From: Nostoc linckia FACHB-104
GTDB lineage: Bacteria; Cyanobacteriota; Cyanobacteriia; Cyanobacteriales; Nostocaceae
Reading direction: 5' to 3'
Length of the DNA stretch: 64,000 nt
NCBI RefSeq assembly: GCF_014696615.1
Contig: NZ_JACJQJ010000006.1
Span: forward strand, 62,001-126,000
Shown here: positions 27,036-36,895 of the stretch, piece by piece
Layout: each line of letters begins with the position of its first letter
Position numbering within the stretch: position 1 is the first letter of the stretch
Program-made: the position numbers and the translations under genes
The notes under the pieces: generated by a model
Databases searched by the model: none
Told to the model about the DNA's origin: nothing
What the model saw: only the letters and a program-made list of their open reading frames with translations

Positions 27036-28352
27036 ATGTTGTTAAAAAGTTCGCTCCCCAAAATTCGTTGGAAGTATTGGGTTAAACCTTGGCAGCAAGT
27101 AGATTGGTTACTATTTTGTTTGCCTGTGGCCGTCAGTATATTCGGCGGTCTCATGATTCTCAGTACGGAACTCAAACAGCCAGTAACAGACTGGTGGTGG
27201 CATTGGCTAGTAGCTACTATTGGTGCATTTATTGCATTATTTATTGCTCGTACCCGTTATGAAAATCTGATGCAATGGCATTGGGTAACATACGGGCTAA
27301 CAAACTTTAGCCTTATTGCCGTCATGATAGCTGGTACTAGCGCTAAAGGGGCACAAAGGTGGATTAATATTGCAGGTTTTAACGTCCAACCCTCAGAATT
27401 TGCCAAAGTTGGCATAATTATTACCCTTGCTGCTTTGCTACATAAACGCACAGCCTCAACCATTGAGAACGTTTTTAGAGCCTTGGCAATTACCGCCGTT
27501 CCTTGGGGATTAATATTTTTGCAACCTGACTTGGCAACATCGTTAGTCTTTGGTGCGATCGTCTTAGGGATGTTGTATTGGGCAAATGCTAACCCAGGCT
27601 GGTTAATCCTGATGATTTCGCCAGTAGTTGCGGCTATTTTATTCAGTACTCCTTGGCCTTTATCAGAACCAATCGTTTTGTTTAAAGAACTAACCTTCAG
27701 TCCCTTGGGCTTATTTTGGGCTGGCGCAATGGGGATTTTGGGCTGGCAGACTCTCCCTTGGCGCAAATTTAATTTGGGCGCTATAGGTGCATGGGTGCTG
27801 AATATGCTGGGTGGTGAATTAGGCGTTTTTGCCTGGAACCATGTCCTTAAAGAATATCAAAAAGACAGACTGAGCGTATTCATCAACCCCGAACATGATC
27901 CTTTGGGTGCTGGATATCACCTGATTCAATCTCGCATTGCCATTGGTGCTGGTGAAATTTGGGGATGGGGATTGTTTAAAGGCCCGATGACTCAACTAAA
28001 TTTCGTACCCGAACAGCATACAGATTTCATTTTCTCCGCCGTGGGTGAAGAATTTGGTTTTATTGGTTGCCTAGTAGTACTTTTCGTCTTCTGTTTAATC
28101 TGCCTGCGCCTGTTACACGTAGCGCAAACAGCCAAAGATAACTTTGGTTCTTTGTTGGCGATAGGTGTTTTATCAATGATTGTGTTTCAGTTGATTGTAA
28201 ACGTTGGTATGACAGTAGGTTTAGCTCCTGTAGCTGGAATTCCCCTACCTTGGATGAGTTATGGACGTTCTGCCATGCTAACCAACTTCATTGCCTTAGG
28301 AATAGTAGAATCCGTAGCAAACTTCCGCCAACGTCAGAAATATTATTTATAA
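27036..28352 (+). CDS. rodA: RodA, SEDS-family peptidoglycan glycosyltransferase
   Basis: A 438-residue polytopic membrane protein of the FtsW/RodA/SpoVE family, which polymerises lipid II for lateral wall growth together with a class B PBP. Family motifs: RWINIAGFNVQPSEFAKVGI near 109-128, LQPDLATSLVFGAIVLGMLY, the QSRIAIGAGEIWGWGLFKGP region, FVPEQHTDFIFSAVGEEFGF, and the C-terminal PLPWMSYGRSAML. About ten membrane helices are visible. The long N-terminus and the GAGEIWG loop favour RodA over FtsW. No mre or PBP genes adjoin it. Confidence 0.9.
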   Translation: MLLKSSLPKIRWKYWVKPWQQVDWLLFCLPVAVSIFGGLMILSTELKQPVTDWWWHWLVATIGAFIALFIARTRYENLMQWHWVTYGLTNFSLIAVMIAGTSAKGAQRWINIAGFNVQPSEFAKVGIIITLAALLHKRTASTIENVFRALAITAVPWGLIFLQPDLATSLVFGAIVLGMLYWANANPGWLILMISPVVAAILFSTPWPLSEPIVLFKELTFSPLGLFWAGAMGILGWQTLPWRKFNLGAIGAWVLNMLGGELGVFAWNHVLKEYQKDRLSVFINPEHDPLGAGYHLIQSRIAIGAGEIWGWGLFKGPMTQLNFVPEQHTDFIFSAVGEEFGFIGCLVVLFVFCLICLRLLHVAQTAKDNFGSLLAIGVLSMIVFQLIVNVGMTVGLAPVAGIPLPWMSYGRSAMLTNFIALGIVESVANFRQRQKYYL

Positions 28353-28497
28353 GTGAAGGGACAGGGTAAAGGCGCAAGGGAGATGATGGGTAAATAACCA
28401 ATTACCAACGCCAAACACTAAACCCCAAACACCAAATGACAAATGGCCAATGACAAGTATTAAGCTATATAACAGGAAATAAGCGAGGATAAAAATC

Positions 28498-28692
28498 ATG
28501 ATCCTGCCTGGAGCAACTGTTCGCGTTAAGAACCCCGCAGATACCTATTATCGCTATGAAGGGTTGGTACAAAGGGTAAGTGATGGCAAGGTAGCTGTGC
28601 TGTTTGAAGGCGGTAACTGGGATAAATTAGTTACTTTTCGCTTGCCGGAATTAGAAATTGTAGAGACTATAGGTAAGAAAAAAGGAAAATAA
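28498..28692 (+). CDS. ndhS: NDH-1 ferredoxin-binding subunit NdhS
   Basis: A 64-residue protein with the SH3-like fold of NdhS, the peripheral stromal-side subunit that docks ferredoxin on the photosynthetic NDH-1 complex used for cyclic electron flow. Diagnostic stretches are [20 protein letters not shown] and the downstream [18 protein letters not shown], followed by a basic Lys-rich tail. ATG 28498 has the GAGGAT stretch about eight bases upstream. It is a short stand-alone gene, as usual for ndhS. Confidence 0.85.
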   Translation: MILPGATVRVKNPADTYYRYEGLVQRVSDGKVAVLFEGGNWDKLVTFRLPELEIVETIGKKKGK

Positions 28693-28764
28693 CACAACGC
28701 ATCAAGTATGAAGTATGAAGGATAAAAATTTCATACTTCATCCTTTATCCTTCATCCTGATACT

Positions 28765-29421
28765 ATGCGCCTTCCTCTACCACAGTTTGCCACAGGCGAT
28801 CGCCACCATAATCACATTGCCGAGGTGATTGAAACTACTACTACTGAATTTCTGGCACAGTGTTTGGAACCGGAAGACTTAAGTTTTCCCCCTATGCCAC
28901 CTTTTGGTAGTTGGGTTTGTTCAACAGATGAAGAATCGGGCAACCAAATTTATGCCGTGGTGTATCATGCTACCACCATGCCTATAGATTCCGTACATCG
29001 TGCAGTGGCTTTAGGTCTGTCATTGCAAGACTTGCGAGAAGAACAGCCCCAGATATTTGCTATGTTGAAAACCGAATTTCGGGCTGCGATCGTGGGCTTT
29101 GAACAGCCTTCTCATACTGAAGGTTATAATCAGCGCTTGTACCAGTACTTACCACCTCGTCCTCCGCAAATTCATCAGGCAGTTTATCGCTGTGAATCGG
29201 AAAAAATTATTAATTTCACCGAAGAACTAGATTTTCTACAGACAATACTTTCTATCAAAGGTGCGCCTATCGAGTCTTTGGCAGCAGCAGCTATTAGAGA
29301 GGTTTACCAGTTACGCAAGGCTGACCGCAAATGGTTAATCAAAGCTGGAAGAACCCTCAGCGTACTGTTGAAAGATGACTATGATCGCTTGCGGTTCATT
29401 TTAAGCCAGGTTCACCCATAG
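28765..29421 (+). CDS. Conserved cyanobacterial protein of unassigned function
   Basis: A 218-residue soluble protein. The N-terminal ~90 residues (FGSWVCSTDEESGNQIYAVV, then YHATTMPIDSVHRAVALGLS) look beta-rich and may be a HAS-barrel-type domain; the C-terminal half is helical (ESLAAAAIREVYQLRKADRK). No membrane segment, signal or catalytic motif is seen. I do not recognise the function. The gene follows ndhS by 72 bases on the same strand, a gap filled by an AAGTATGAAG-type inverted repeat. Confidence 0.7.
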   Translation: MRLPLPQFATGDRHHNHIAEVIETTTTEFLAQCLEPEDLSFPPMPPFGSWVCSTDEESGNQIYAVVYHATTMPIDSVHRAVALGLSLQDLREEQPQIFAMLKTEFRAAIVGFEQPSHTEGYNQRLYQYLPPRPPQIHQAVYRCESEKIINFTEELDFLQTILSIKGAPIESLAAAAIREVYQLRKADRKWLIKAGRTLSVLLKDDYDRLRFILSQVHP

Positions 29422-29497
29422 GTAGCCGTTATTAACTGCGTATACCAGGATGATTTTCGGTGATAGTCCAGAGTCAAAGGGTCAAGGGTTGGAGAGG

Positions 29498-29511
29498 CGC
29501 GATTAATCGCG
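29498..29511. repeat. CGCGATTAATCGCG palindrome
   Basis: A perfect 14-base palindrome in the gap before the antiporter gene, of a type common between genes in Nostocales. No regulatory role can be shown from sequence alone. Confidence 0.5.
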
Positions 29512-29692
29512 TTTGTACTCAAAAGTTATTAGTGATTCCTCCTTTGCTCCTGACCTTTTCCCAGTAGCCAATCCCCAATCATTAAGTTAAGGTTTTTTTA
29601 ATTTCTACTCCTGGTAGCTTTTGCAGTTATATTGATCGGTCGATTGCTTTCAGCTAATCGCAGCTTCACCATAGCCCTTTCAAGTTCTACCT

Positions 29693-31831
29693 ATGGAACT
29701 CATTTCACAAGTTCTGGCATTAGAACCAACCTCCCAAGTTCTTGGTAAGGAACCAATTGTTCCCTTCGCTATTTTGCTGGTTGTTATTTTAGTGGTGCCA
29801 ATTTTGTTTGAGCGCCTGAGACTACCAGGTCTAGTAGGTTTGGTTTTCTCTGGGGTAGTACTTGGCCCTTCAGGCTGGAATTTATTCCAGACAGAATCAC
29901 AGACAATTAACCTGCTAGCAGATATTGGGTTAGTTTACTTAATATTTGTAGCTGGACTAGAAGTTGACATAGAACAGTTCCAGCAGAAAAAAAATCGCTC
30001 TTTCGGTTTTGGCAGCTTCAGCTTCTGCTTTTCCCTAATTATGGGAACCCTAGTAGGGCGAATTTTTGGCTTTGATTGGATGATATCAATATTAATTGGC
30101 TCTTTGTTTGCCTCTCATACGCTTTTGGGATATCCCATTCTTAGCCGCCTAGGAGTTGTGAAAAATGAAGCTGTTACTGTTACCATTGGAGCCAAAATTT
30201 TTACTGATATTGGCGTTTTGCTAATATTAGCTCTGTGTATGGCTTCGACCTCACCAACAGGAGTATTTAACTTAGCAAAGCTACTCACTCTGTTGGGTTG
30301 GCTAATTATCTACTCTGTTGTAGTATTAGTCGGTTTTGATTGGTTAGGTAAAGAAGTTTTTCGGCGTTCCAGTGGTGAAGAGGGAAACCAATTTTTATTT
30401 GTATTACTGACTGTGTTTCTCGCTGCTGTTGGCGCTCAATTGATTGGGGTCGAAAAAATTATTGGAGCCTTCTTGGCAGGTTTAGCAGTTAATGAAGTTT
30501 TAGGTGAAGGCCCAGTTAAAGAAAAAGTAGTATTTGTTGGCAGCGTTCTATTCATTCCCATTTTCTTTGTTAACTTGGGGTTGCTCATTGATCTGCCTAC
30601 CTTTATTCACAGCACTAACAATATCCAATTAACAGTTTTATTAGTGTTCGGTTTGATTGCCAGCAAATTTATTGCGGCTTTATTGGCAAAACTGGTATAC
30701 GGCTATAATTGGCAGGAAATTCTCACAATGTGGTCGCTGTCCATTCCGCAGGTAGGTACAACGTTAGCAGTAACCCTAGTTGGCTATAGGGCTGAATTAT
30801 TGCCAGTGGAAGTATTCAATAGTGTTGTGGTGGTGATGCTAGTTACATCAACCGTAGGGCCATTAATTACCAGTCGGGTAGCAGTGGGTTTAGCTTCATC
30901 AACAGTTACAGAACCAGCAATAACAAACCAACCAGAGCAGCAAGCACCAGATCCCGGTACCGCTTTGACTATAGTTGTACCGATATACAATCCCCAAACG
31001 CAGCAATATTTAATAGAATTAGCAACATTATTAGCACGCCAAGCCAATGGCAGAATTATACCGTTAGCGATCGCCACTGCTGCGGCTAATATGGATGCAC
31101 CACAGTTAGAAGTATCTTTGCAGCGGAGTGAGCGCTTACTGGCAAAAGCAACAGCACAAAGCCGAGCTTTAGGTGTAACCGCAGAGCCATTACTGCGAAT
31201 CGATGATGCTTTTGCTCAGGGAATTAGCAGAGCATCTCGCGAACAAAAGGCCAGTTTGATAGTCATGGGTTGGGGTAAACGTACTGGGTTAAGAGCGCGT
31301 TTATTTGGTAACGTAATTGATAACGTTCTTTGGGCATCCCATTGTCCTGTTGCTGTTACCCGTTTAGTAGACTCTCCTAAAAAAATCCAACGGATTTTAG
31401 TTCCGGTAGAAAACTTAATGGCACCAACTTTACAGCCTTTGCATTTTGCTCAATTGTTGGCAGATTCTAATCAAGCTCAAGTTACTGTATTAAATGTGTG
31501 CGAACGACGTACCAGTTCCAGCAAAATTGCTGCCAGGCGATCGCATCTTTCTGCTCTGGTAGCGAAATTGGCTTTGCCTAATCCCCCAGAAATTCAAATT
31601 ATCGCTCATGAAAATGTCGCCCAAGCTATTTTACAAGCAGCACGTTTGTATGATTTAGTTGTGCTACCTTTTACACGCAATCGCACAAGTCCTGGTGGAT
31701 TAGCTATTAGTGATGTCACCACTCAATTAGCCAGACAACTAACTTGCTCAATCATTATGCTGGGAGAACCACAACGTACTTACCCAGTAGCGCTGCCAAC
31801 TGGAATTCCCAGTACTACATCTGTTATGTAA
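29693..31831 (+). CDS. Kef/CPA2-type cation:proton antiporter with C-terminal USP-like domains
   Basis: A 712-residue protein. Residues about 20-400 are a CPA2 antiporter membrane domain with 11-13 helices, including LVYLIFVAGLEVDIEQF, GAKIFTDIGVLLILALCMAS and IGAFLAGLAVNEVLGEGPVK. From about 425 on, two universal-stress-protein-like modules follow (ALTIVVPIYNPQTQQYLIEL with a KASLIVMGWGKRTGLRARLF loop, then RILVPVENLMAPTLQPLHFA). The family exchanges Na+ or K+ for H+; the USP part probably senses nucleotides. Single gene. Ion specificity cannot be told from sequence. Confidence 0.87.
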   Translation: MELISQVLALEPTSQVLGKEPIVPFAILLVVILVVPILFERLRLPGLVGLVFSGVVLGPSGWNLFQTESQTINLLADIGLVYLIFVAGLEVDIEQFQQKKNRSFGFGSFSFCFSLIMGTLVGRIFGFDWMISILIGSLFASHTLLGYPILSRLGVVKNEAVTVTIGAKIFTDIGVLLILALCMASTSPTGVFNLAKLLTLLGWLIIYSVVVLVGFDWLGKEVFRRSSGEEGNQFLFVLLTVFLAAVGAQLIGVEKIIGAFLAGLAVNEVLGEGPVKEKVVFVGSVLFIPIFFVNLGLLIDLPTFIHSTNNIQLTVLLVFGLIASKFIAALLAKLVYGYNWQEILTMWSLSIPQVGTTLAVTLVGYRAELLPVEVFNSVVVVMLVTSTVGPLITSRVAVGLASSTVTEPAITNQPEQQAPDPGTALTIVVPIYNPQTQQYLIELATLLARQANGRIIPLAIATAAANMDAPQLEVSLQRSERLLAKATAQSRALGVTAEPLLRIDDAFAQGISRASREQKASLIVMGWGKRTGLRARLFGNVIDNVLWASHCPVAVTRLVDSPKKIQRILVPVENLMAPTLQPLHFAQLLADSNQAQVTVLNVCERRTSSSKIAARRSHLSALVAKLALPNPPEIQIIAHENVAQAILQAARLYDLVVLPFTRNRTSPGGLAISDVTTQLARQLTCSIIMLGEPQRTYPVALPTGIPSTTSVM

Positions 31832-32200
31832 AAATACTAGAGGTTGCTTGTAGCATAATTTTACAGATTTTTCTGCTTTTTTCTTAGTATCTCTGACCCA
31901 TTTACCTTTTATCTGAGTTATAACAGTTGGCACATCTAATCCTTACAATACTTAATATTGTTAAAGATTTGATGAATTCTCAAATTTGACGCTCCAATCT
32001 TGAGGCTATGTTTGTTATTTTGCTAATGGACTTGTTCAATAAAAAAGACTTAATGTAATAAAATTACAAGCGTAGAAATACGGGTAAATTTTAAAACGTA
32101 AGTTGGAAAAGTCATCTCCCTTTGGACTTTTTACATAAATTGCGTAATAAAAAATACGTACAATAAAAACTGACAATACTTGTACTTAAATTGGTAAATT
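31832..32200. other. Intergenic gap before the UXS gene
   Basis: About 370 AT-rich bases. It must hold the promoter of the UXS gene; I see no repeat, hairpin or extra ORF that I can support. Confidence 0.45.
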
Positions 32201-33151
32201 ATGAGAATTTTAGTAACGGGCGGTGCCGGGTTTCTTGGTTCCCATCTCATCGACCGACTAATAACTGATGGCCATGAAATTCTTTGCTTGGATAACTTTT
32301 ATACAGGCAATAAGGACAACATAGTTAAATGGCTGGATAATCCATATTTTGAACTGATCCGCCATGACATTACCGAACCCATTAGGTTGGAAGTGGATCA
32401 AATCTATCATTTGGCTTGTCCTGCTTCGCCTGTACATTACCAGTACAACCCCGTCAAAACGGTGAAAACAAATGTGATGGGGACACTAAATATGTTGGGC
32501 TTGGCTAAACGTGTCAAAGCAAGGTTTTTCTTAGCTTCTACTAGCGAAGTCTACGGCGATCCGGAAGTTCATCCCCAAACCGAAGAGTACAGAGGTAATG
32601 TCAATCCTATTGGCGTGCGTTCCTGCTACGACGAAGGTAAACGAATTGCTGAGACGCTAGCATTCGACTACTACAGACAAAATAAAGTTGATATTCGAGT
32701 TGTACGTATTTTTAATACCTATGGCCCTCGGATGTTAGAAAACGATGGACGGGTAGTGAGCAACTTTATAGTTCAAGCCTTACGGGGTGAACCTTTAACA
32801 GTTTATGGCGACGGTTCGCAAACCCGTAGTTTTTGCTATGTCTCCGATCTGGTAGAAGGATTTATCAGATTAATGAATAGCGACTATGTCGGGCCTGTGA
32901 ATCTGGGCAATCCTGATGAATACACCATCTTAGAATTGGCAGAGGCTGTACAAAACCTGATTAACCCCGAAGCCAAAATTAAATTTGAACCAATACCTTC
33001 TGATGATCCCCGTCGCCGTCGTCCAGATATTACAAAAGCAAAAACCTTGTTAAATTGGGAACCTACCGTTCCATTGCAACAAGGGTTAAAACTGACCATA
33101 GAAGATTTTCGTAATCGGATTAAAAAGGAGAACAAAGCGTCAGTCTCCTGA
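32201..33151 (+). CDS. UDP-glucuronate decarboxylase (UXS-type, extended SDR)
   Basis: A 316-residue NAD-dependent SDR enzyme that converts UDP-glucuronate to UDP-xylose. The Rossmann motif [10 protein letters not shown] is at 7-16, the [18 protein letters not shown] block (typical of UXS) near 72-89, catalytic SxxYxxxK as STSEVYGDP with YDEGKR, and [10 protein letters not shown] and [10 protein letters not shown] further on. It lies 149 bases before a UDP-glucose dehydrogenase gene that makes its substrate, so the two form a nucleotide-sugar supply unit for polysaccharide or glycoprotein synthesis. Confidence 0.92.
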   Translation: MRILVTGGAGFLGSHLIDRLITDGHEILCLDNFYTGNKDNIVKWLDNPYFELIRHDITEPIRLEVDQIYHLACPASPVHYQYNPVKTVKTNVMGTLNMLGLAKRVKARFFLASTSEVYGDPEVHPQTEEYRGNVNPIGVRSCYDEGKRIAETLAFDYYRQNKVDIRVVRIFNTYGPRMLENDGRVVSNFIVQALRGEPLTVYGDGSQTRSFCYVSDLVEGFIRLMNSDYVGPVNLGNPDEYTILELAEAVQNLINPEAKIKFEPIPSDDPRRRRPDITKAKTLLNWEPTVPLQQGLKLTIEDFRNRIKKENKASVS

Positions 33152-33300
33152 TTAGCACCGAGTATCGCTCTGAACTTTCGTGCAGGCTGAGTTTATTTGT
33201 AGCCCGTACTATTGTGGTAAGGTTTTCTACCCTCATCAAAGTTTGCGCTGAAAACTTCTGAGCTAATAGGAAGAACAGAAACAACGAGGAGTTAAAAATA

Positions 33301-34692
33301 ATGCGTGTTTGCGTCATTGGTACTGGTTATGTTGGTTTAGTTACAGGTGCTTGCTTGGCTCACATCGGTCATGATGTCATCTGTGTGGATAATAATGAAG
33401 AAAAAGTTAAGTTAATGAAGTCTGGGCAGTCCCCAATTTTCGAGCCGGGACTCTCGGAAATTATGCAATCTGCTATTCAAGCAGGAAAAATTGAATTTAC
33501 TACAGATTTGGCTGCAGGTGTAGCTCACGGAGAAATTCTCTTTATTGCAGTGGGAACACCACCTTTACCAAATGGTGAAAGTGATACACGTTATGTTGAG
33601 GCTGTAGCTCGTGGCATTGGCAGTAATCTCAACGGTGGTTATAAAGTAATCGTTAATAAATCTACAGTGCCCATTGGCTCAGGTGACTGGGTACGGATGA
33701 TTGTTTTAGATGGTATCGCTGAACGCCAAAAAACCCTAGTAACCGCAGGTGGTGTTGCAACTGAAGATAAATTACCAGAGATTGCATCTCATTTTGATGT
33801 AGTCAGCAATCCAGAGTTTTTGCGCGAAGGTTCAGCAGTTTACGATACCTTTAACCCCGATCGCATTGTTCTAGGTGGCAACAGTCAAAGAGCAGTAGGC
33901 TTAATGAAAGACCTGTATGCTCCAATTGTAGAGCGGCAGTTTGCTGAGGATAAATCTTTACCACAAGTACCTGTGCTGGTAACAGATCTTAGCTCAGCAG
34001 AAATGATTAAATATGCGGCTAATGCTTTTTTAGCAACGAAAATTAGTTTTATTAACGAAGTTGCTAACATTTGCGATCGCGTCGGTGCTGATGTTACCCA
34101 AGTAGCAAAAGGTATCGGTTTAGATTCCCGGATTGGTAACAAGTTTTTACAGGCTGGTATCGGTTGGGGTGGTTCCTGTTTCCCCAAAGATGTAGCTGCG
34201 CTAATTCATACTGCTGATGACTATGGTTATGAAGCACAATTACTAAAATCAGCCGTTAGCGTCAACGAACGCCAACGGCTGATTGCTTTAGAGAAACTGC
34301 AACAAGTCCTCAAAATCCTCAAGGGTAAAACAGTAGGTTTACTTGGTCTTACCTTTAAGCCAGATACCGACGATTTACGGGACGCACCAGCACTCAACCT
34401 CATTGAGCAGCTGAACCGACTGGGAGCCAAAGTTAAAGCTTACGACCCCATTGTTTCCCAAACAGGTCTACGTCATGGGCTTTCTGGTGTGCTAGTCGAA
34501 ACTGATGCTGAAAGACTAGCCGACGGTTGCGATGCTTTAGTACTTGTGACTGAATGGCAACAATTTAGCCATCTAGACTATGTAAAAATGGCTCAACTGA
34601 TGAATCACCCTGTGATTATCGATGGACGTAACTTCCTTGACCCAGAAACAATGGTAAGAGCCGGTTTCCAATATGTAGGTGTTGGAAGATAA
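33301..34692 (+). CDS. ugd: UDP-glucose 6-dehydrogenase
   Basis: A 463-residue enzyme that oxidises UDP-glucose to UDP-glucuronate with two NAD+. The Rossmann motif GTGYVGLVTGACLAHIGHDV opens the protein; the catalytic Cys is in GIGWGGSCFPKD, and the C-terminal domain motif GLTFKPDTDDLRDAPALNLI is present. A clear ribosome site GAGGAG precedes ATG 33301. It is downstream of, and functionally linked to, the UDP-glucuronate decarboxylase gene. A hairpin with long arms follows. Confidence 0.95.
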   Translation: MRVCVIGTGYVGLVTGACLAHIGHDVICVDNNEEKVKLMKSGQSPIFEPGLSEIMQSAIQAGKIEFTTDLAAGVAHGEILFIAVGTPPLPNGESDTRYVEAVARGIGSNLNGGYKVIVNKSTVPIGSGDWVRMIVLDGIAERQKTLVTAGGVATEDKLPEIASHFDVVSNPEFLREGSAVYDTFNPDRIVLGGNSQRAVGLMKDLYAPIVERQFAEDKSLPQVPVLVTDLSSAEMIKYAANAFLATKISFINEVANICDRVGADVTQVAKGIGLDSRIGNKFLQAGIGWGGSCFPKDVAALIHTADDYGYEAQLLKSAVSVNERQRLIALEKLQQVLKILKGKTVGLLGLTFKPDTDDLRDAPALNLIEQLNRLGAKVKAYDPIVSQTGLRHGLSGVLVETDAERLADGCDALVLVTEWQQFSHLDYVKMAQLMNHPVIIDGRNFLDPETMVRAGFQYVGVGR

Positions 34693-34718
34693 AAGATAAA
34701 AAATAAAAGTTAAATCTT

Positions 34719-34762
34719 ACACAAAAACGCAGAGGTTTTTTATTACCTTTGCGTTTTTGTGT
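34719..34762 (+). terminator. Terminator-like hairpin after ugd
   Basis: ACACAAAAACGCA with AGG, then TTTTTTATTA, then CCTTTGCGTTTTTGTGT. The arms pair over about 15 bases. It lies 27 bases after the ugd stop. Confidence 0.6.
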
Positions 34763-34817
34763 GTGGCTTATTCTACCAATTTGAAAAAAGAATTTGACAG
34801 ATGGGTAGGTTGGGGTT

Positions 34818-34841
34818 GTAGCTTGCTTACCCGTAGGGGTA
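34818..34841 (-). repeat. Dispersed repeat related to the one at 757-806
   Basis: GTAGCTTGCTTACCCGTAGG and the following bases match the reverse complement of the 757-806 element at about 20 of 24 positions. Another copy of a small intergenic repeat family, in opposite orientation. Confidence 0.55.
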
Positions 34842-34977
34842 TGTGTGAAACCTAACATCTAGAGGGTTTTTAGGCGTTAGCTTGAGGGACAAAACCCAAC
34901 TGTCGCTGAATTTTAGAGAATTGGTATAACCCTTTGTCAGCGAACCTTGTTCGGATGAATAATAGTAACCTCTTACC

Positions 34978-35787
34978 CTAGCTCTTTGCTTGTTGCGAGG
35001 TATTAGGTATACGCTCAATCTCAGCATATCCACTGAAAATTAACTTTTGACCTTCAGTTTCTAGACGATTCAGTCGCATTTTTACCCCATCCAGGTCAAA
35101 GCGATCCAAATCGACCATATTATCTAAAATTTCCACCAGTGCGATGCTCAAAGTTCTCGATATTTCCCTTTGCGCTTCTGGTACAAGGTCAAGGTCAAAT
35201 TGAGGATCTTTGAAAGACACTCTTCGTCGGCGCTCCACAGACAAGCTGACAGTCATATTTAGCGGTACGAGTTCGCCATTATCTAAATCTGCTTTTGCTA
35301 AAATTCGCAGACGATTCTCTGGTAACAGTTGTACCTGAATCTCTGGGAAAGACACTGGTTTACCCCCAGATAACGCCGTTAAGCTTGGGACAGAAAGGTT
35401 AACTAAACGTTTTTTAACCAGTTCAGCATTAAAAGCTTGATTAATACCTGCTTCTGATAATATTACTTGGGCGATCGCCTGGGTAGGTTGCTTAAGAGTT
35501 AATTTACCGCTTAAAACTGAGCCAAAGTCAATGGCAACTGCATCCGTTTCAAAAGACATCTCCTCTACCGCAAAATCTCTACGGATGACTAAGCCACGTC
35601 CACTCATTTTGAAACTATCGATGCTGCCTTGCAACAGTTTGCTGGAGGGATAGCAGCGCACAAAGACTTCTACTGACTCGCTTTGGGTAAACAGGTGGCG
35701 AATCGTTTGGCTAGCGACTGTGTTGAGCATTCGCTCTCCCCAGTCTGTGCCTTTAGAATCTGTTAAACCAGTAAGTCCGCCGAACAT
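34978..35787 (-). CDS. DUF2993-domain (LmeA-like) protein
   Basis: A 269-residue protein from my chosen start MFGGLTGLTDSKGTDWGERM, the usual cyanobacterial N-terminus; the frame extends 39 codons further upstream without similarity. The DUF2993 domain shows in RHLFTQSESVEVFVRCYPSS followed by LLQGSIDSFKMSGRGLVI, a beta-rich fold related to lipid-binding proteins. No signal peptide is visible at the chosen start. Function is unknown. Confidence 0.8.
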   Translation of the reverse strand: MFGGLTGLTDSKGTDWGERMLNTVASQTIRHLFTQSESVEVFVRCYPSSKLLQGSIDSFKMSGRGLVIRRDFAVEEMSFETDAVAIDFGSVLSGKLTLKQPTQAIAQVILSEAGINQAFNAELVKKRLVNLSVPSLTALSGGKPVSFPEIQVQLLPENRLRILAKADLDNGELVPLNMTVSLSVERRRRVSFKDPQFDLDLVPEAQREISRTLSIALVEILDNMVDLDRFDLDGVKMRLNRLETEGQKLIFSGYAEIERIPNTSQQAKS

Positions 35788-36155
35788 GAGTTTTGGCTCT
35801 CTAGAAGTTCTTTGTACTTTTGTAACAAACTGTGAAGAATACAGCAAGCGATCCCCTGATAAATTGTGCTGATGGGCAGGAGTAGAATAACTGATGGTTA
35901 ACAACTAAATGTATTAGATATTACTAAATTCTCTGCAAAAACGAGATTTTTATTACACGAGATTGAGCCTAGGTGTAATTTTAGCGGTCTGATACATCTA
36001 AAATCCTGTATTAATTCAATTTAACTGACGATGCCGCTAATAAATTAAGTTTTTGTTAATAAATGACATTAGTTTTTTAGACCATTCCTATAAGTAACGG
36101 TAATGCCCATAGTCTATGGCTGAGTATCTATAGCGAAATCTGAAGCTTAATTAAA
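35788..36155. other. Intergenic gap upstream of the DUF2993 gene
   Basis: About 370 bases. The first 117 could extend the DUF2993 reading frame; the rest is AT-rich with no feature that I can support. Confidence 0.45.
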
Positions 36156-36581
36156 CTAAATTTCTTTCTTTAAAAAATACCGTTGATGTCCTGGCGGAAA
36201 GTTCTCCAGAATACCGAACTTTTGATAGCCAAGGCGTTCATAAAAACCAAGAGATTGAAAACTGAATGTATCCAGATAAGCGTAACTACAACCGCGCTGT
36301 TTAGCAATTTCCTCAGCTTGAAGCATAAGTTCTCGTCCATATCCTTGACCTCGCAGCATTTCCGCCACCCACAAGTGAGAGATAAACAGCCATCCCCATT
36401 GTGTTTTACCAACTAATCCCCCAACAATTTTGTTTTCATTGTCTCGAATCAAGACAGCTAGCGGTTGGTATACATCTTTTTCTATTAGGCGATCGTTGTT
36501 ATAGTCAACAAGCTTGTTAATGACAGTACGAATATCCTCTTGTGTGGGATCATCCTCAACTGTAAATTTTAGGTCTGCCAT
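36156..36581 (-). CDS. GNAT-family N-acetyltransferase
   Basis: A 141-residue acetyltransferase. The acetyl-CoA binding motif A is LWVAEMLRGQGYGRELMLQA, and the downstream YAYLDTFSFQSLGFYERLGY is the C-terminal GNAT signature. I start at ATG 36581 (MADLKFTVEDDPTQED), since the 20 upstream codons lack similarity to the family. The acceptor substrate is unknown; the sequence is of the general small-molecule type. Confidence 0.83.
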   Translation of the reverse strand: MADLKFTVEDDPTQEDIRTVINKLVDYNNDRLIEKDVYQPLAVLIRDNENKIVGGLVGKTQWGWLFISHLWVAEMLRGQGYGRELMLQAEEIAKQRGCSYAYLDTFSFQSLGFYERLGYQKFGILENFPPGHQRYFLKKEI

Positions 36582-36895
36582 TTTAACTTTCACAGAAATA
36601 AGTAATGCTAAATCAAGTATTTGATCAATTCTGTATAGCATTAATATTCTTTACAAAATGTAGATATTGCTGATGTTGAGTTCCCAGAACCAAATAGCGC
36701 TACAATTACACAACATTTAAAAGTGGTTCTTAGTGTTTGTACCGCAGTGTATCCCTTGGGATAATAAAATGGAAGCGAAGTTATGTGCTGTTTTAAACTA
36801 GCAGAATAAAGACGTTTCGTATCAAATTTGACAAAATGATACAGTGATACTCTGTATCTAATAAGGCTTGTAGCATCTCAACGCTTGTAATATTT
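36582..36895. other. Divergent promoter region of the GNAT gene and agrE
   Basis: About 310 bases. I looked for an NtcA site (GTA-N8-TAC) before agrE and found only the weak GTACCGCAGTGTAT, not at a convincing distance from a -10 box. Nothing firm. Confidence 0.4.

Noticed and set aside
36720-36790. NtcA-like site (GTACCGCAGTGTAT) before agrE
   Set aside because: The right half-site is TAT, not TAC, and the spacing to the nearest -10-like box is too short for class II activation.
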